A stretch of DNA of 64,000 nucleotides from SAR116 cluster bacterium AG-335-B03 (GTDB taxonomy: Bacteria; Pseudomonadota; Alphaproteobacteria; Puniceispirillales; Marisalimonadaceae): contig QBZG01000001.1 in the NCBI GenBank assembly GCA_003282435.1, positions 62,001 through 126,000 of the forward strand. Direction: 5' to 3'. Within the stretch, counting starts at the first letter, position 1; the number at the start of each line of letters is the position of its first letter. A program made the position numbers and the translations under genes. Shown in pieces: positions 17,491-26,168 of the stretch. The notes below the pieces were generated by a model. It was not told the origin of the DNA. It was given only the letters and a program-made list of their open reading frames with translations, and ran no database searches.

Positions 17491-18342
17491 ATGATTAAGA
17501 ATCTTTTTGGAATAATGCAAGGTAGATTATTACCTAAATATAACGGTAATTATCAAGCTCATCCTGTTGGATATTGGCAGGATGAGTTCAAATGTGCATC
17601 AAATTTAGGGTTTGATTGTATCGAATTTATATTAGATTATAATTTAGCTAATTCAAATCCATTAATGAATGACACAGGTTTAGAAGAAATTTTTTTTCTG
17701 TCACAGAACTATAATGTTTTGGTTAGATCAATTTGCGCTGATTACTTTATGGATTCACCACTTTTTTTAGATGATTTAATTCAACAAAAAGAGAACTTAC
17801 AAACTTTAAAAACTTTAATTTTAAACGCTTATAAATTAGGAGTAACAGATATTGTTATACCTCTTGTTGATAATTCTTCTATTTTGTCTAATAAAGTAAA
17901 ATTTAGACAAGTTATTAAATTTTTTAATCTTCTTTACCAAGAGAATGATGTAAGCGAAGTTAATATTTGTTTAGAGACTGATTTACCTCCTAAGCAATTT
18001 TTAGAACTAATTAATGAGATTAATCGACCTCAAATTAAAATCAACTATGATACAGGTAATAGTGCATCTTTGGGATATAATTTTTATGAAGAATTCGAAG
18101 AATATGGACATCTTGTAACAAATATACACATAAAAGATAGAAAATTACATGGAAATTCTGTCGCACTAGGTTTAGGAGATTGTAATTTTAAAGATATATT
18201 TATATATTTAGATAAAGTAAATTATGAAGGAATATTTATTCTTCAAGCGTTTAGAGGTGATAATGGATTGAATTCAACAATACCACAACATAATTATATA
18301 AAAAAATATTTGAACAAACATTGCAATAAAAAAAATTTTTAA
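17491..18342 (+). CDS. Sugar phosphate isomerase/epimerase-like TIM barrel
   Basis: A 283-residue protein of the xylose-isomerase-like / AP endonuclease 2 superfamily. The start, LFGIMQGRLLPKYNG, then YWQDEFKCASNLGFDCIEF, matches the group annotated as sugar phosphate isomerase/epimerase in glycan clusters. The metal-site acids are seen in VNICLETDLP, INYDTGNSAS, HIKDRK and the C-terminal IFILQAF. The substrate is unknown; it may prepare or modify the sugar for the neighbouring short NeuB enzyme (10 nt upstream). Its 3' end overlaps rfbD by 4 nt in convergent orientation. Confidence 0.75.
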   Translation: MIKNLFGIMQGRLLPKYNGNYQAHPVGYWQDEFKCASNLGFDCIEFILDYNLANSNPLMNDTGLEEIFFLSQNYNVLVRSICADYFMDSPLFLDDLIQQKENLQTLKTLILNAYKLGVTDIVIPLVDNSSILSNKVKFRQVIKFFNLLYQENDVSEVNICLETDLPPKQFLELINEINRPQIKINYDTGNSASLGYNFYEEFEEYGHLVTNIHIKDRKLHGNSVALGLGDCNFKDIFIYLDKVNYEGIFILQAFRGDNGLNSTIPQHNYIKKYLNKHCNKKNF

Positions 18343-19238
18343 GAATTGAAATCTAATTTTTTAATTATCGATGTTATATCATCCTTCCAAAATGGCATTT
18401 GTGATTTAATTACTGTTTCTATTTCTGAAAGATCAAAAAGAGAGTTTTTTGGTCTAAAAGCTCTAGAAGGATATTTAGAAGTTTTAATAGGATTTATAAT
18501 AATATTTCTGTTTATATTCTTTGCAATTTGAGAAATGTATAAGGCAAAATGATACCAAGATACTTCGCCTTGAGTGCTTAAGTGAAAAATCTTTTTTGTG
18601 TTTATGTTATTAATTATGATTTTACATGTGATCTCAGCTACTAAATTAGATGAAATAGGTGAGCCTATCTGATCATCAACAATCGATAAGTCACTGTCTT
18701 CATTTAATTTTGTCAGGATAGTTTTTACAAAATTTTTGCCAAATTCAGAAACTAGCCAACTAATCCTGAAAATAAAAAAATTACAACCACTTTCAATTAT
18801 TTTTTTTTCACCTCTATATTTGGTTCTACCATACATATTTATAGGATTAGGTTTATCCGAAGTGTGATACCTTGTTTTTTTTTCCCCATCAAAAACATAA
18901 TCAGTTGAATAATGAATTAATGTTGAATTATTCATTTTAGCTGCTTCAGCTAAAATTTTAACTGCATTACAGTTGATTTCATTTGCAATATCAGGATTAC
19001 TTTCTGCACCGTTTACATCAGTATATGCAGATGTGTTAATGATATATTTGGGATTGAATTCTCTAACAATCTTAGGAATATGGACTGAATGTAAGAAATC
19101 TATATCTTTACGACCTAGTTGAAGAACATTTGAATTTCTTCCCAAATATTCATTAAATACACTTCCTATTTGTCCGTATTTACCAAATATTAAAATTCTA
19201 TGGTTTCTCATTAACAATTTATCGAAATAATTGGTCAT
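18339..19238 (-). CDS. rfbD: dTDP-4-dehydrorhamnose reductase
   Basis: Last step of dTDP-rhamnose synthesis, an SDR of about 290 residues. It shows RILIFGKYGQIGSVF, NTSAYTDVNGAES, HYSTDYVFDG and MYGRTKYRGEK with the Tyr-Lys pair, and ends with conserved FRPKNSLFDLS. An ATG at 19211 would give the typical RmlD N-terminus, but AAAGAAA precedes the ATG at 19238; the choice is open. It stands alone on the minus strand, separated from rfbA and rfbB by 3 kb and oriented against the flanking genes, so it needs its own promoter in the gap at 19239-19332. Confidence 0.94.
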   Translation of the reverse strand: MTNYFDKLLMRNHRILIFGKYGQIGSVFNEYLGRNSNVLQLGRKDIDFLHSVHIPKIVREFNPKYIINTSAYTDVNGAESNPDIANEINCNAVKILAEAAKMNNSTLIHYSTDYVFDGEKKTRYHTSDKPNPINMYGRTKYRGEKKIIESGCNFFIFRISWLVSEFGKNFVKTILTKLNEDSDLSIVDDQIGSPISSNLVAEITCKIIINNINTKKIFHLSTQGEVSWYHFALYISQIAKNINRNIIINPIKTSKYPSRAFRPKNSLFDLSEIETVIKSQMPFWKDDITSIIKKLDFNS

Positions 19239-19332
19239 TTTTAATTTCTTTATTTAATTAACAATTATAAGTATGAATAAATTGCATATTTATTATATTT
19301 AGACAAATAAACTTTATTTAAAGGAATTCAAA

Positions 19333-20484
19333 TTGTTTTTATTAGTTTATTTGAAGCATTTATTTCAAGGGTCAAAATTTGACAGATACTTAAGGCTAAT
19401 TATAAGTTATTTAGCACCATATTATTATAGAAATTCAAAAAAAGTTGCCTTTACCAACGAAACTAAATTTATTTATATATGTTATGGTGGATTAGGAGAT
19501 TGTATTTTAGCTTTTCCTTTTCTAAAAAATTTGTCAAAAAAATTTAACATAACTATTTTGATTGACAAAAAATTTAGAGGTATTGATACATTATTAAATG
19601 ATGATATAGAAGTTATATTTTATATTAAAAATCAAATTTTAAAAGAATTAAAAAAGTATAGCAAAACAAATAAGAATATAATACTAATTCAACAATCTCC
19701 AATTCTCGAATTTATTTTATTTCATATTTTTTTAAAAAAACCATCAACTATTGGGTTTCTATATAATCAGAATCAGTTAGCTTTTGAAGGCTTTCCATTA
19801 GAGAAAAAAGAAATTAAAACAGACAATAAATTTTTAAAATATAGTATTTTAGAAAAAAATATTTTTAATATTACAAGTAAAAATATGTCCAAACAACATA
19901 ATATAATATATAAAAGTAAATATCAAAACTTGAAATCCTCTTTCATACCAAATTCTAGTTACTTTATTTTAAGTCCAACAAAAGATTCAAATTGGTCAAT
20001 GGGATTTTTAGATTATAAAATTTACGCTAATTTCATTCAGAAAATGATAGAAAATACCAATTTGACACCTATTGTTGTTGGAACAACCATAGATAAAAAA
20101 ATCATTGATAATATTGTAAAAAATTTACCCTCTAAGTTTAAACCTATAAATTTAGCAGGAAAAACTAATATTAAAGATTTAATAGGATTAGTTAAAAAAT
20201 CTGATTTTGTTGTAGCAAATGATAATGGTGTCCATCATTTATCTAATTTTCTTAATAAAAAAACCTTAACATTATACAATTTTTCTTCTTATAAGGTTTA
20301 TAATTGGCCTAACAAAAATTCTAATTATATTTTTAAACCCTTATACAATTGTATGCCGTGCGTAGGTAAAGAAAATGGCCCTTTCGATAATTATCCTTTT
20401 AAATGCCCATGGAATATAAGGTGCAAATATACTATAGATGAAGAAGATATTCTTAAAAAACTTGGAGAATTAGAGTGGATTTAA
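19333..20484 (+). CDS. Glycosyltransferase family 9 (heptosyltransferase-like)
   Basis: GT-B enzyme of 383 residues related to lipopolysaccharide heptosyltransferases. The N-terminal motif is CYGGLGDCILAFPFL, and the C-terminal donor-binding loop is VVANDNGVHHLSNFL (heptosyltransferases usually have DTGPMHLA). The last 60 residues hold four Cys (CMPC, KCPWNIRC), possibly a small disulfide or metal knuckle. The start is TTG with AAGGAA about 6 nt upstream. ADP-heptose genes elsewhere in the window make a heptose donor plausible. It heads a 12-gene plus-strand run through 32519. Confidence 0.82.
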   Translation: MFLLVYLKHLFQGSKFDRYLRLIISYLAPYYYRNSKKVAFTNETKFIYICYGGLGDCILAFPFLKNLSKKFNITILIDKKFRGIDTLLNDDIEVIFYIKNQILKELKKYSKTNKNIILIQQSPILEFILFHIFLKKPSTIGFLYNQNQLAFEGFPLEKKEIKTDNKFLKYSILEKNIFNITSKNMSKQHNIIYKSKYQNLKSSFIPNSSYFILSPTKDSNWSMGFLDYKIYANFIQKMIENTNLTPIVVGTTIDKKIIDNIVKNLPSKFKPINLAGKTNIKDLIGLVKKSDFVVANDNGVHHLSNFLNKKTLTLYNFSSYKVYNWPNKNSNYIFKPLYNCMPCVGKENGPFDNYPFKCPWNIRCKYTIDEEDILKKLGELEWI

Positions 20485-20514
20485 TAATCATAAGAGGATT
20501 ATTTAAATAATAAC

Positions 20515-22242
20515 ATGAACCATTTGCTAAAAAATTTATGGATGGTCTTATCACCTAAGAGAAAAAATCAGGCAATATTCTTACTTTTATTCTCTGTTAT
20601 TACTTCGGGATTCGAGGTTTTAACTGTAGGTTCAATATTTAATCTTTTATCATTGATGACTAAAATAAATACTAAAGACGAAAATGAAAAAATTAACTCA
20701 TTTAATTTGTTTTTTGAAGATTTTTCATCAGAAAGTGTTTTTTTTGTCTTTATAATATTTCTTATTTTAGCGTGTTTGTGTAGGGTAATTTTATTATGGT
20801 CTATGTTAAGATTTTCTCATATTGTTGGAAGTGATATGGGTGTATTAATGTTTACGAAAACATTAAAGCAACCTTTAGAGTTTTATTTTAAAACAACGAC
20901 AAGTGAAATAATAAGTAACTTAACTAAAAAAATTAATATTTTAAGCTTAGAGATAGTTCATCCAATAATTTTAGTCTTATCAAATATAATAATAATAATA
21001 GGAGTTCTCGGAGTATTAGTTTTACAAATAGGTATTAAGGTTTTGTTAGTATTTGGGGTGTTTGTTTTATTATTTTACTTTTTTTGGAAAATGACAAAAT
21101 CGCGAATAAGTAAAAATAGTAAATTTATTTCTGAAAATTCAGACTTGGTAATTAAAAATATATCAGAAACAATATCTGCTATCAAACTTATTTCGATGAA
21201 ACAAATATACAGCTTATTCACGGATCAATTTGACAAAGCTAACAGGAAATTAAAGTTTGCAGAGGGTGACAATGTTTTTTTGTCACAAAGTATTAGGCTT
21301 TGGTTAGAGCTTATAATAATTCTTTTGGGAACAATATTTTGCTTAATATCATATAAAATGGGTTTCTTAATAGAGATCATTCCAATTTTGGGAGGAGTTT
21401 TTTTTGGGGTGTATAGAGTTATACCTTTAGTACTAAAAGCTTATTCTGGCTTTTCAACAATCATGGGTGCCAAAGAATCGTTCATTGATATTTTAAGTTA
21501 TTTGAACTTAGAAGATAAATTTACTAAACCATCATTACAAAAAAGTGTTAAATTTTGTGAAAAGATAAAAATTATTGATTTATCTTATTCATATCCAAAC
21601 AATAAAAATTCAAGTATTACGAATATAAATTGTTGTATTGAAAAAAATAAGATTACTGGAATATTAGGAACAACTGGGTCGGGTAAAACAACGTTAGTTT
21701 CAATTGTCTCGGGGTTATTAGAACCGTCTGTTGGTAATGTTAAAATAGACAAACAAAAATTAAATATCAGTAACATTGCTGCATGGAAAAATATGATTTC
21801 TTATGTTCCCCAAGAAACAATTATAATTGATGGGTCAATTTCTGATAATATTACATTAGGTTTGAGTGAAAGAAACGAAAATAGTAAAATTATAGAAGCA
21901 CTAAAATATGCAAAATTAGACAAATTTATTCCTTTTATTCATTCAAAAAAGACGATGGGAGAAAGAGGGATAAAAATTTCAGGAGGAGAAAGGCAAAGAA
22001 TAGGATTAGCGAGAGCTATTTATGATGACAAGGAAATTATTATTCTAGACGAACCTTTCAGTGCTTTAGATAAAAAAACAGCAGAGACAGTTCTTACAAA
22101 TATTAGAAATTTAAATAAATATACTTTAATAATAGTTACCCATGACAAATTTGTCATACCTTTTTGTGATAATGTGATTACTCTAAAAAATGGTAATTTA
22201 ATAAAAAAATCAAATGAAAAATTAAAGGCATATTATGAATAG
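20515..22242 (+). CDS. ABC exporter, fused permease and ATPase (MsbA/PglK-like)
   Basis: A 575-residue half-transporter: about six membrane helices in residues 15-310, then an ATP-binding domain with GTTGSGKTTL (Walker A), YVPQE (Q-loop), ISGGERQRIGLARAI (signature), IIILDEPFSALD (Walker B) and VTHDK (H-loop). All catalytic motifs are intact. In a glycan locus the likely role is flipping a lipid-linked oligosaccharide across the inner membrane, as PglK does; lipid A export (MsbA) is the alternative. The following cytidylyltransferase gene starts 8 nt inside its 3' end. Confidence 0.9.
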   Translation: MNHLLKNLWMVLSPKRKNQAIFLLLFSVITSGFEVLTVGSIFNLLSLMTKINTKDENEKINSFNLFFEDFSSESVFFVFIIFLILACLCRVILLWSMLRFSHIVGSDMGVLMFTKTLKQPLEFYFKTTTSEIISNLTKKINILSLEIVHPIILVLSNIIIIIGVLGVLVLQIGIKVLLVFGVFVLLFYFFWKMTKSRISKNSKFISENSDLVIKNISETISAIKLISMKQIYSLFTDQFDKANRKLKFAEGDNVFLSQSIRLWLELIIILLGTIFCLISYKMGFLIEIIPILGGVFFGVYRVIPLVLKAYSGFSTIMGAKESFIDILSYLNLEDKFTKPSLQKSVKFCEKIKIIDLSYSYPNNKNSSITNINCCIEKNKITGILGTTGSGKTTLVSIVSGLLEPSVGNVKIDKQKLNISNIAAWKNMISYVPQETIIIDGSISDNITLGLSERNENSKIIEALKYAKLDKFIPFIHSKKTMGERGIKISGGERQRIGLARAIYDDKEIIILDEPFSALDKKTAETVLTNIRNLNKYTLIIVTHDKFVIPFCDNVITLKNGNLIKKSNEKLKAYYE

Positions 22243-22927
22243 TTTTGCTATAATACTAGCTAGAGGTGGTTCTAAAGGCATTAAAAATAAAAACTTGATA
22301 AAAGTGTTAAGAAAACCACTTATAGAGTGGACTATTGATCATTGCTTGAATTGTAAATACATTAAGGAAACTTTTGTAAGCTCTGATTCTAATGAAATTT
22401 TAGAGTTTGCAGTTAAAAAAAAAGTTACTCCAATCTTGAGACCTGCACACTTAGCTGAAGATTCTAGTTCCTCTGAAGATTCATGGTTACATGCTTTAGA
22501 TTATATAAATGATCAAAAAGGCTATCTTTTAGACTTTATTGTGGCTCCTCAAGTTACATCTCCTCTAAGAGGATCTACTGAGTTTGAAGATGCATTAGAA
22601 AAAATGAAAAATAAAAGATTAGATAGCCTCTTATCTGTTAACTTTTTAAAGGATTATTTTATTTGGATAAAAAAAGATAAAAAACTAATTTCTGCGAATT
22701 ATGATTTCAAAAATAGATCAAGAAGGCAACTAATTAAAACCAAATATCACGAAAATGGCTCTTTTTATATTTTTAAGCCTAAAATTTTAAGGAAGTATAA
22801 AAATAGGTTAGGTGGTAAGATAGGATATCATAAGATGGAAGAATACAAGAGTTTTCAAATTGACGAAGTAGAAGATATAAAACTTTGTGAAGTAATTATG
22901 AATGGATACGGATTAAGTGAAACTTAG
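22235..22927 (+). CDS. CMP-nonulosonate cytidylyltransferase (NeuA-like), copy 1
   Basis: A 230-residue acylneuraminate cytidylyltransferase-type enzyme that activates a nonulosonic acid as its CMP sugar. Near the N-terminus is AIILARGGSKGIKNKNLIKV, the CTP-binding loop; TFVSSDSNEIL and QVTSPLRG follow, as in NeuA proteins. The C-terminal FQIDEVEDIKLCEVI supplies the metal-binding Asp. It overlaps the ABC exporter and the next SDR, so it is translationally coupled to both. A second, different copy closes the run at 31851. The exact sugar is not predictable. Confidence 0.88.
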   Translation: MNSFAIILARGGSKGIKNKNLIKVLRKPLIEWTIDHCLNCKYIKETFVSSDSNEILEFAVKKKVTPILRPAHLAEDSSSSEDSWLHALDYINDQKGYLLDFIVAPQVTSPLRGSTEFEDALEKMKNKRLDSLLSVNFLKDYFIWIKKDKKLISANYDFKNRSRRQLIKTKYHENGSFYIFKPKILRKYKNRLGGKIGYHKMEEYKSFQIDEVEDIKLCEVIMNGYGLSET

Positions 22928-23657
22928 TGAATTATTTTCTATAAAAGATAAAATAGTAATTATAACAGGATGTGGGTCTGGAATAGGTCTTGAATTAGCA
23001 AGAGGATTTATTTTAAATGGTGCTCAGGTAATTGGTATATCAAGATCAAGGCCTCAAGAAAAAATTGATTTTAAGTTTTTTTACGAATGTGATTTAAATG
23101 ATGAAAAAAAATTAAAATCCATAATTCAATATATAAAAGATGAGAAAATTAGAATAAATTGTTTATTGAATGTTGCAGGTATAAGTATTGCTCAATCTGT
23201 TACCCAAAATGAAATTAGTAGATTTGATCAAACATTTAGTACAAATGTAAGATCAATGTTTAATATTATAATTAAGTTAAAACCACTATTTATAAGTGGT
23301 TCGTCAATAATTAATTTTTCAAGTATAGGAGCTAATTTGGGTTTCCCAGATAACCCATCTTATTGTGCAAGTAAAGGAGCCGTGTTGTCACTTTCAAGAG
23401 CCTTGTCAAATGACTTTGGTTCTCAAAATATTAGGGTAAACTGTATAACTCCGGGTTATTTCCATACAAAAATGACTACTTTAAGCTTTAAGAATTCAAA
23501 TGAAAAAAATAAAAGGGAAAATAGAACTACCTTAGGTAGATGGGGAGAGTTAAAAGAACTACTAGGAGCGTCAATTTATTTAGCTTCAGATGCATCATCA
23601 TATGTTACTGGCACCGAATTAGTAATTGATGGTGGTTGGAGTACTAAAGGATTATAG
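22917..23657 (+). CDS. Short-chain dehydrogenase/reductase, first of three in tandem
   Basis: Classical SDR of 246 residues: IVIITGCGSGIGLELARGF (cofactor), LLNVAGIS, SSIGANLGFP and YCASKGAV with the catalytic Tyr and Lys, ending in the usual VTGTELVIDGGWS. The GTG start overlaps the NeuA-like gene by 11 nt. Substrate unknown; its position suggests oxidation or reduction of a hydroxyl or keto group on the sugar precursor of a nonulosonic acid. Confidence 0.85.
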   Translation: MKLSELFSIKDKIVIITGCGSGIGLELARGFILNGAQVIGISRSRPQEKIDFKFFYECDLNDEKKLKSIIQYIKDEKIRINCLLNVAGISIAQSVTQNEISRFDQTFSTNVRSMFNIIIKLKPLFISGSSIINFSSIGANLGFPDNPSYCASKGAVLSLSRALSNDFGSQNIRVNCITPGYFHTKMTTLSFKNSNEKNKRENRTTLGRWGELKELLGASIYLASDASSYVTGTELVIDGGWSTKGL

Positions 23658-23658
23658 C

Positions 23659-24414
23659 ATGAATATAAAATTTAAAAATAAATTAATATTAGTTACTGGA
23701 TCTACTCAAGGAATAGGCTTTTGTATTGGCAAGAATTTGTTGGATCTAGGTGCGAACGTAATTTTTAATTCACGATCAAAAAATTTAAAACAATTAAAAA
23801 ATTTAAAGAAAAATTCGTTTCAACATTTAAAAGCTGATGTATCAAATTATTCTGATTCAAAAATTTTGCTAAAAAAAATTAAAAAAAATTTTGGTTTGTT
23901 AGACCACATAGTTTGCAATGTTGGGGACGGATCTTCACTAAATAATACAAAAGGTTCTTTTGAACAAATAAGTTTAATGATGAAGAAAAATTTATTTCCT
24001 GCAACTAATATTATTGCAAACTCCCCAGATTTCATGGCTAAAAAAAATGGGAGTATTGTTTGTATATCATCTATTTGTGGATTTGAAAATTTAGGGGCCC
24101 CACCTGGTTATCAAGTTGCAAAAGCTGCATTAAATATGTATGTCTCATCAATTGCAAAATACTTATATGACTATAAAATAAGAATTAATGCTGTGGCACC
24201 TGGTAATATAATTTTTGAGGGATCTGTTTGGGAAGATAAAATAAAAAACAACGAGGATGAAGTGATGAATATGCTTAAAAAAGAGGTGATATTAAATAGA
24301 TTTGGTACACCAGAAGAAATTTCGAACTTTGTGGCCTTCCTTTTATCCTCATTTTCTTCATTTTCAACTGGAAAGACTTTTATAGTTGATGGTGGTCAAA
24401 CAAAAGGTATTTAA
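23659..24414 (+). CDS. Short-chain dehydrogenase/reductase, second of three in tandem
   Basis: Classical SDR of 251 residues. I choose the ATG at 23659, one base after the previous stop; a longer frame from 23626 would add 11 residues inside the previous gene. Motifs: LILVTGSTQGIGFCIG, VCNVGDGSS in place of the usual NNAG, ICGFENLGAP and YQVAKAALN with the Tyr-Lys pair, and TFIVDGGQT at the end. The NNAG replacement is a small deviation from the family. Substrate unknown; part of the same run of sugar-modifying genes. Confidence 0.85.
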   Translation: MNIKFKNKLILVTGSTQGIGFCIGKNLLDLGANVIFNSRSKNLKQLKNLKKNSFQHLKADVSNYSDSKILLKKIKKNFGLLDHIVCNVGDGSSLNNTKGSFEQISLMMKKNLFPATNIIANSPDFMAKKNGSIVCISSICGFENLGAPPGYQVAKAALNMYVSSIAKYLYDYKIRINAVAPGNIIFEGSVWEDKIKNNEDEVMNMLKKEVILNRFGTPEEISNFVAFLLSSFSSFSTGKTFIVDGGQTKGI

Positions 24415-25215
24415 ATGTCTAGTGATTTATTAAATAAGGTTTCTTTGGTTACTGGTGGATGCGGCTTATTAGGACAGGAACATTGTGAAGCCCTAATAGA
24501 AAAAGGTGCTATAGTATATTCAGGTGATATAAATTTATTAGATAGTAAAAGATTTGATAATAATGAGAATTATAAAGAGATATACTTGGATGTAACATCT
24601 GAAAAATCTGTAAAATCTGTTCTTAAAAATATAATTCATAAAGAAAAAAAAATTGATATCCTAATAAATAATGCTGCAATAGATGCGAAGGTCACCAAAA
24701 ACAAATTTTTGGAATTTAGTCGTTTAGAAAATTTTTCACTTGATCAATGGAATAAAGAAATTGCAGTAGGCCTTACAGGTGCTTTTCTATGTTCAAAAGT
24801 TTTTGGTAATTATTTTGCGGAACATTCTGGTGGAGTTATTTTAAATATTGCCTCGGACCTCTCGGTAATTTCACCAGATCAAAGATTATATTTAAGAGAC
24901 ACAAATCTTGATGAAAATAAACAACCAGTCAAGCCAATCACTTATTCAGTTATAAAGTCAGCATTGGTAGGTTTGACTAAATATCTTTCAACTTATTGGT
25001 TGGATGGTAAAGTAAGGGCTAATGCTTTGTCTCCAGGAGGAGTATTTACTAAGCAACCAAGTGATTTTGTTGAAAAAGTTGAAAAACTTATACCAATGGG
25101 AAGAATGGCTAATATTAAAGAGTATAAAGCTGCAGTTCAATTTCTTTGTTCAGACGATTCAAAATATATGACTGGTCAAAATATAATAATAGATGGTGGA
25201 AGATCAGTATGGTAA
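24415..25215 (+). CDS. Short-chain dehydrogenase/reductase, third of three in tandem
   Basis: SDR of 266 residues whose ATG directly follows the TAA of the preceding gene. It has VSLVTGGCGLLGQEHCEAL (a GGxGLLG variant of the cofactor loop), ILINNAAIDA, NIASDLSVISPDQRLY, and YSVIKSALVGL with the catalytic Tyr-Lys. The DLSVISPDQRLY insertion is typical of SDRs encoded beside NeuA/NeuB genes, as far as I recall. It ends with NIIIDGGRSVW, like the fourth SDR copy downstream. Substrate unknown. Confidence 0.85.
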   Translation: MSSDLLNKVSLVTGGCGLLGQEHCEALIEKGAIVYSGDINLLDSKRFDNNENYKEIYLDVTSEKSVKSVLKNIIHKEKKIDILINNAAIDAKVTKNKFLEFSRLENFSLDQWNKEIAVGLTGAFLCSKVFGNYFAEHSGGVILNIASDLSVISPDQRLYLRDTNLDENKQPVKPITYSVIKSALVGLTKYLSTYWLDGKVRANALSPGGVFTKQPSDFVEKVEKLIPMGRMANIKEYKAAVQFLCSDDSKYMTGQNIIIDGGRSVW

Positions 25216-25244
25216 AAATCATAATAATATATTAAAGGATAAGT

Positions 25245-26135
25245 ATGTCCTTTTCTAAAAACAATAAATATATTTTTGGATCAGCAGGTTTAGGTATGCC
25301 TGAATATGGATTTTCTTCGTCTAACAAGCCGTCTCTTGCTAGCAGTTATTTAAGGTATATTTATAATGTTGGAGTAAGGCATATTGATACTGCACCATCT
25401 TATGGAAACTCAGAGAAAACAGTTGGTAAATTTCATCAAAATAGCGTTCAAAAGTTTAGCATGTGGACTAAAGTTGATGGATTAGAAACTAATTCACATT
25501 ATACAAAAGATAAAGTAATTCAAAGCTTAAAAGAATCTATAAAAAAATTAAATGTTGATCATGTTGAATGTTTATATTTACATCAAAATGACGTTAATAT
25601 AATTGAAGATAAATTTGTACAAAACACACTTAAAGAAATTAAATCAAGTGGATTGGCCAAAAAAGTAGGGGTATCAATTTACAACTCTTTAGAACTTAAA
25701 AGATCATTATCTCTTAAAGTATATGATGTCATTCAGTTGCCTGTTAGTGTTGCAAACACACATTTATATAACATCGCAATTAAACATACATTTAAAAAAA
25801 CTTTAGTAGCAAGATCTATCTTCCTTCAAGGTTCTTTGTTAAATGTTGAAAATCAAAAAAAACATTTTAATTATTACAGTGAGATTTCAAAAATGGTAAA
25901 ATTGTTAAAGGAGTTGGCATATTCCTATAAAGTTGATTATTTGGGTATGTTAATATCTTATGTTAACTCTTTAGAAGGATTGCATCATATTATCATCAGC
26001 TCTAAAAACAAGGGTAACATAAGTGGTATCCTTAAAAAATCAAACATCAAATTATGCAATAATATTAAAAATACAATACATGAAATTTCCAAAAATCAAA
26101 ATGAGTGGACTAATCCACGTAATTGGTTAGTTTAA
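25245..26135 (+). CDS. Aldo/keto reductase
   Basis: A 296-residue NADPH-dependent aldo/keto reductase. The catalytic tetrad is readable: Asp and Tyr in HIDTAPSYGNSE, Lys in MWTKVDGL, His in CLYLHQND. The length is normal and the barrel appears complete. A start ATG with AAAGGATAAG upstream is convincing. In this locus it probably reduces a keto-sugar intermediate, alongside the four SDRs. It is 29 nt after the third SDR. Confidence 0.85.
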   Translation: MSFSKNNKYIFGSAGLGMPEYGFSSSNKPSLASSYLRYIYNVGVRHIDTAPSYGNSEKTVGKFHQNSVQKFSMWTKVDGLETNSHYTKDKVIQSLKESIKKLNVDHVECLYLHQNDVNIIEDKFVQNTLKEIKSSGLAKKVGVSIYNSLELKRSLSLKVYDVIQLPVSVANTHLYNIAIKHTFKKTLVARSIFLQGSLLNVENQKKHFNYYSEISKMVKLLKELAYSYKVDYLGMLISYVNSLEGLHHIIISSKNKGNISGILKKSNIKLCNNIKNTIHEISKNQNEWTNPRNWLV

Positions 26136-26168
26136 TTTTTTGTATTTTTACCTTAGGAAAAAGTCTAA

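Noticed and set aside
23626-23658. Longer start for the second SDR
   Set aside because: It adds residues not typical of SDRs and overlaps the previous gene; ATG at 23659 gives a normal N-terminus.
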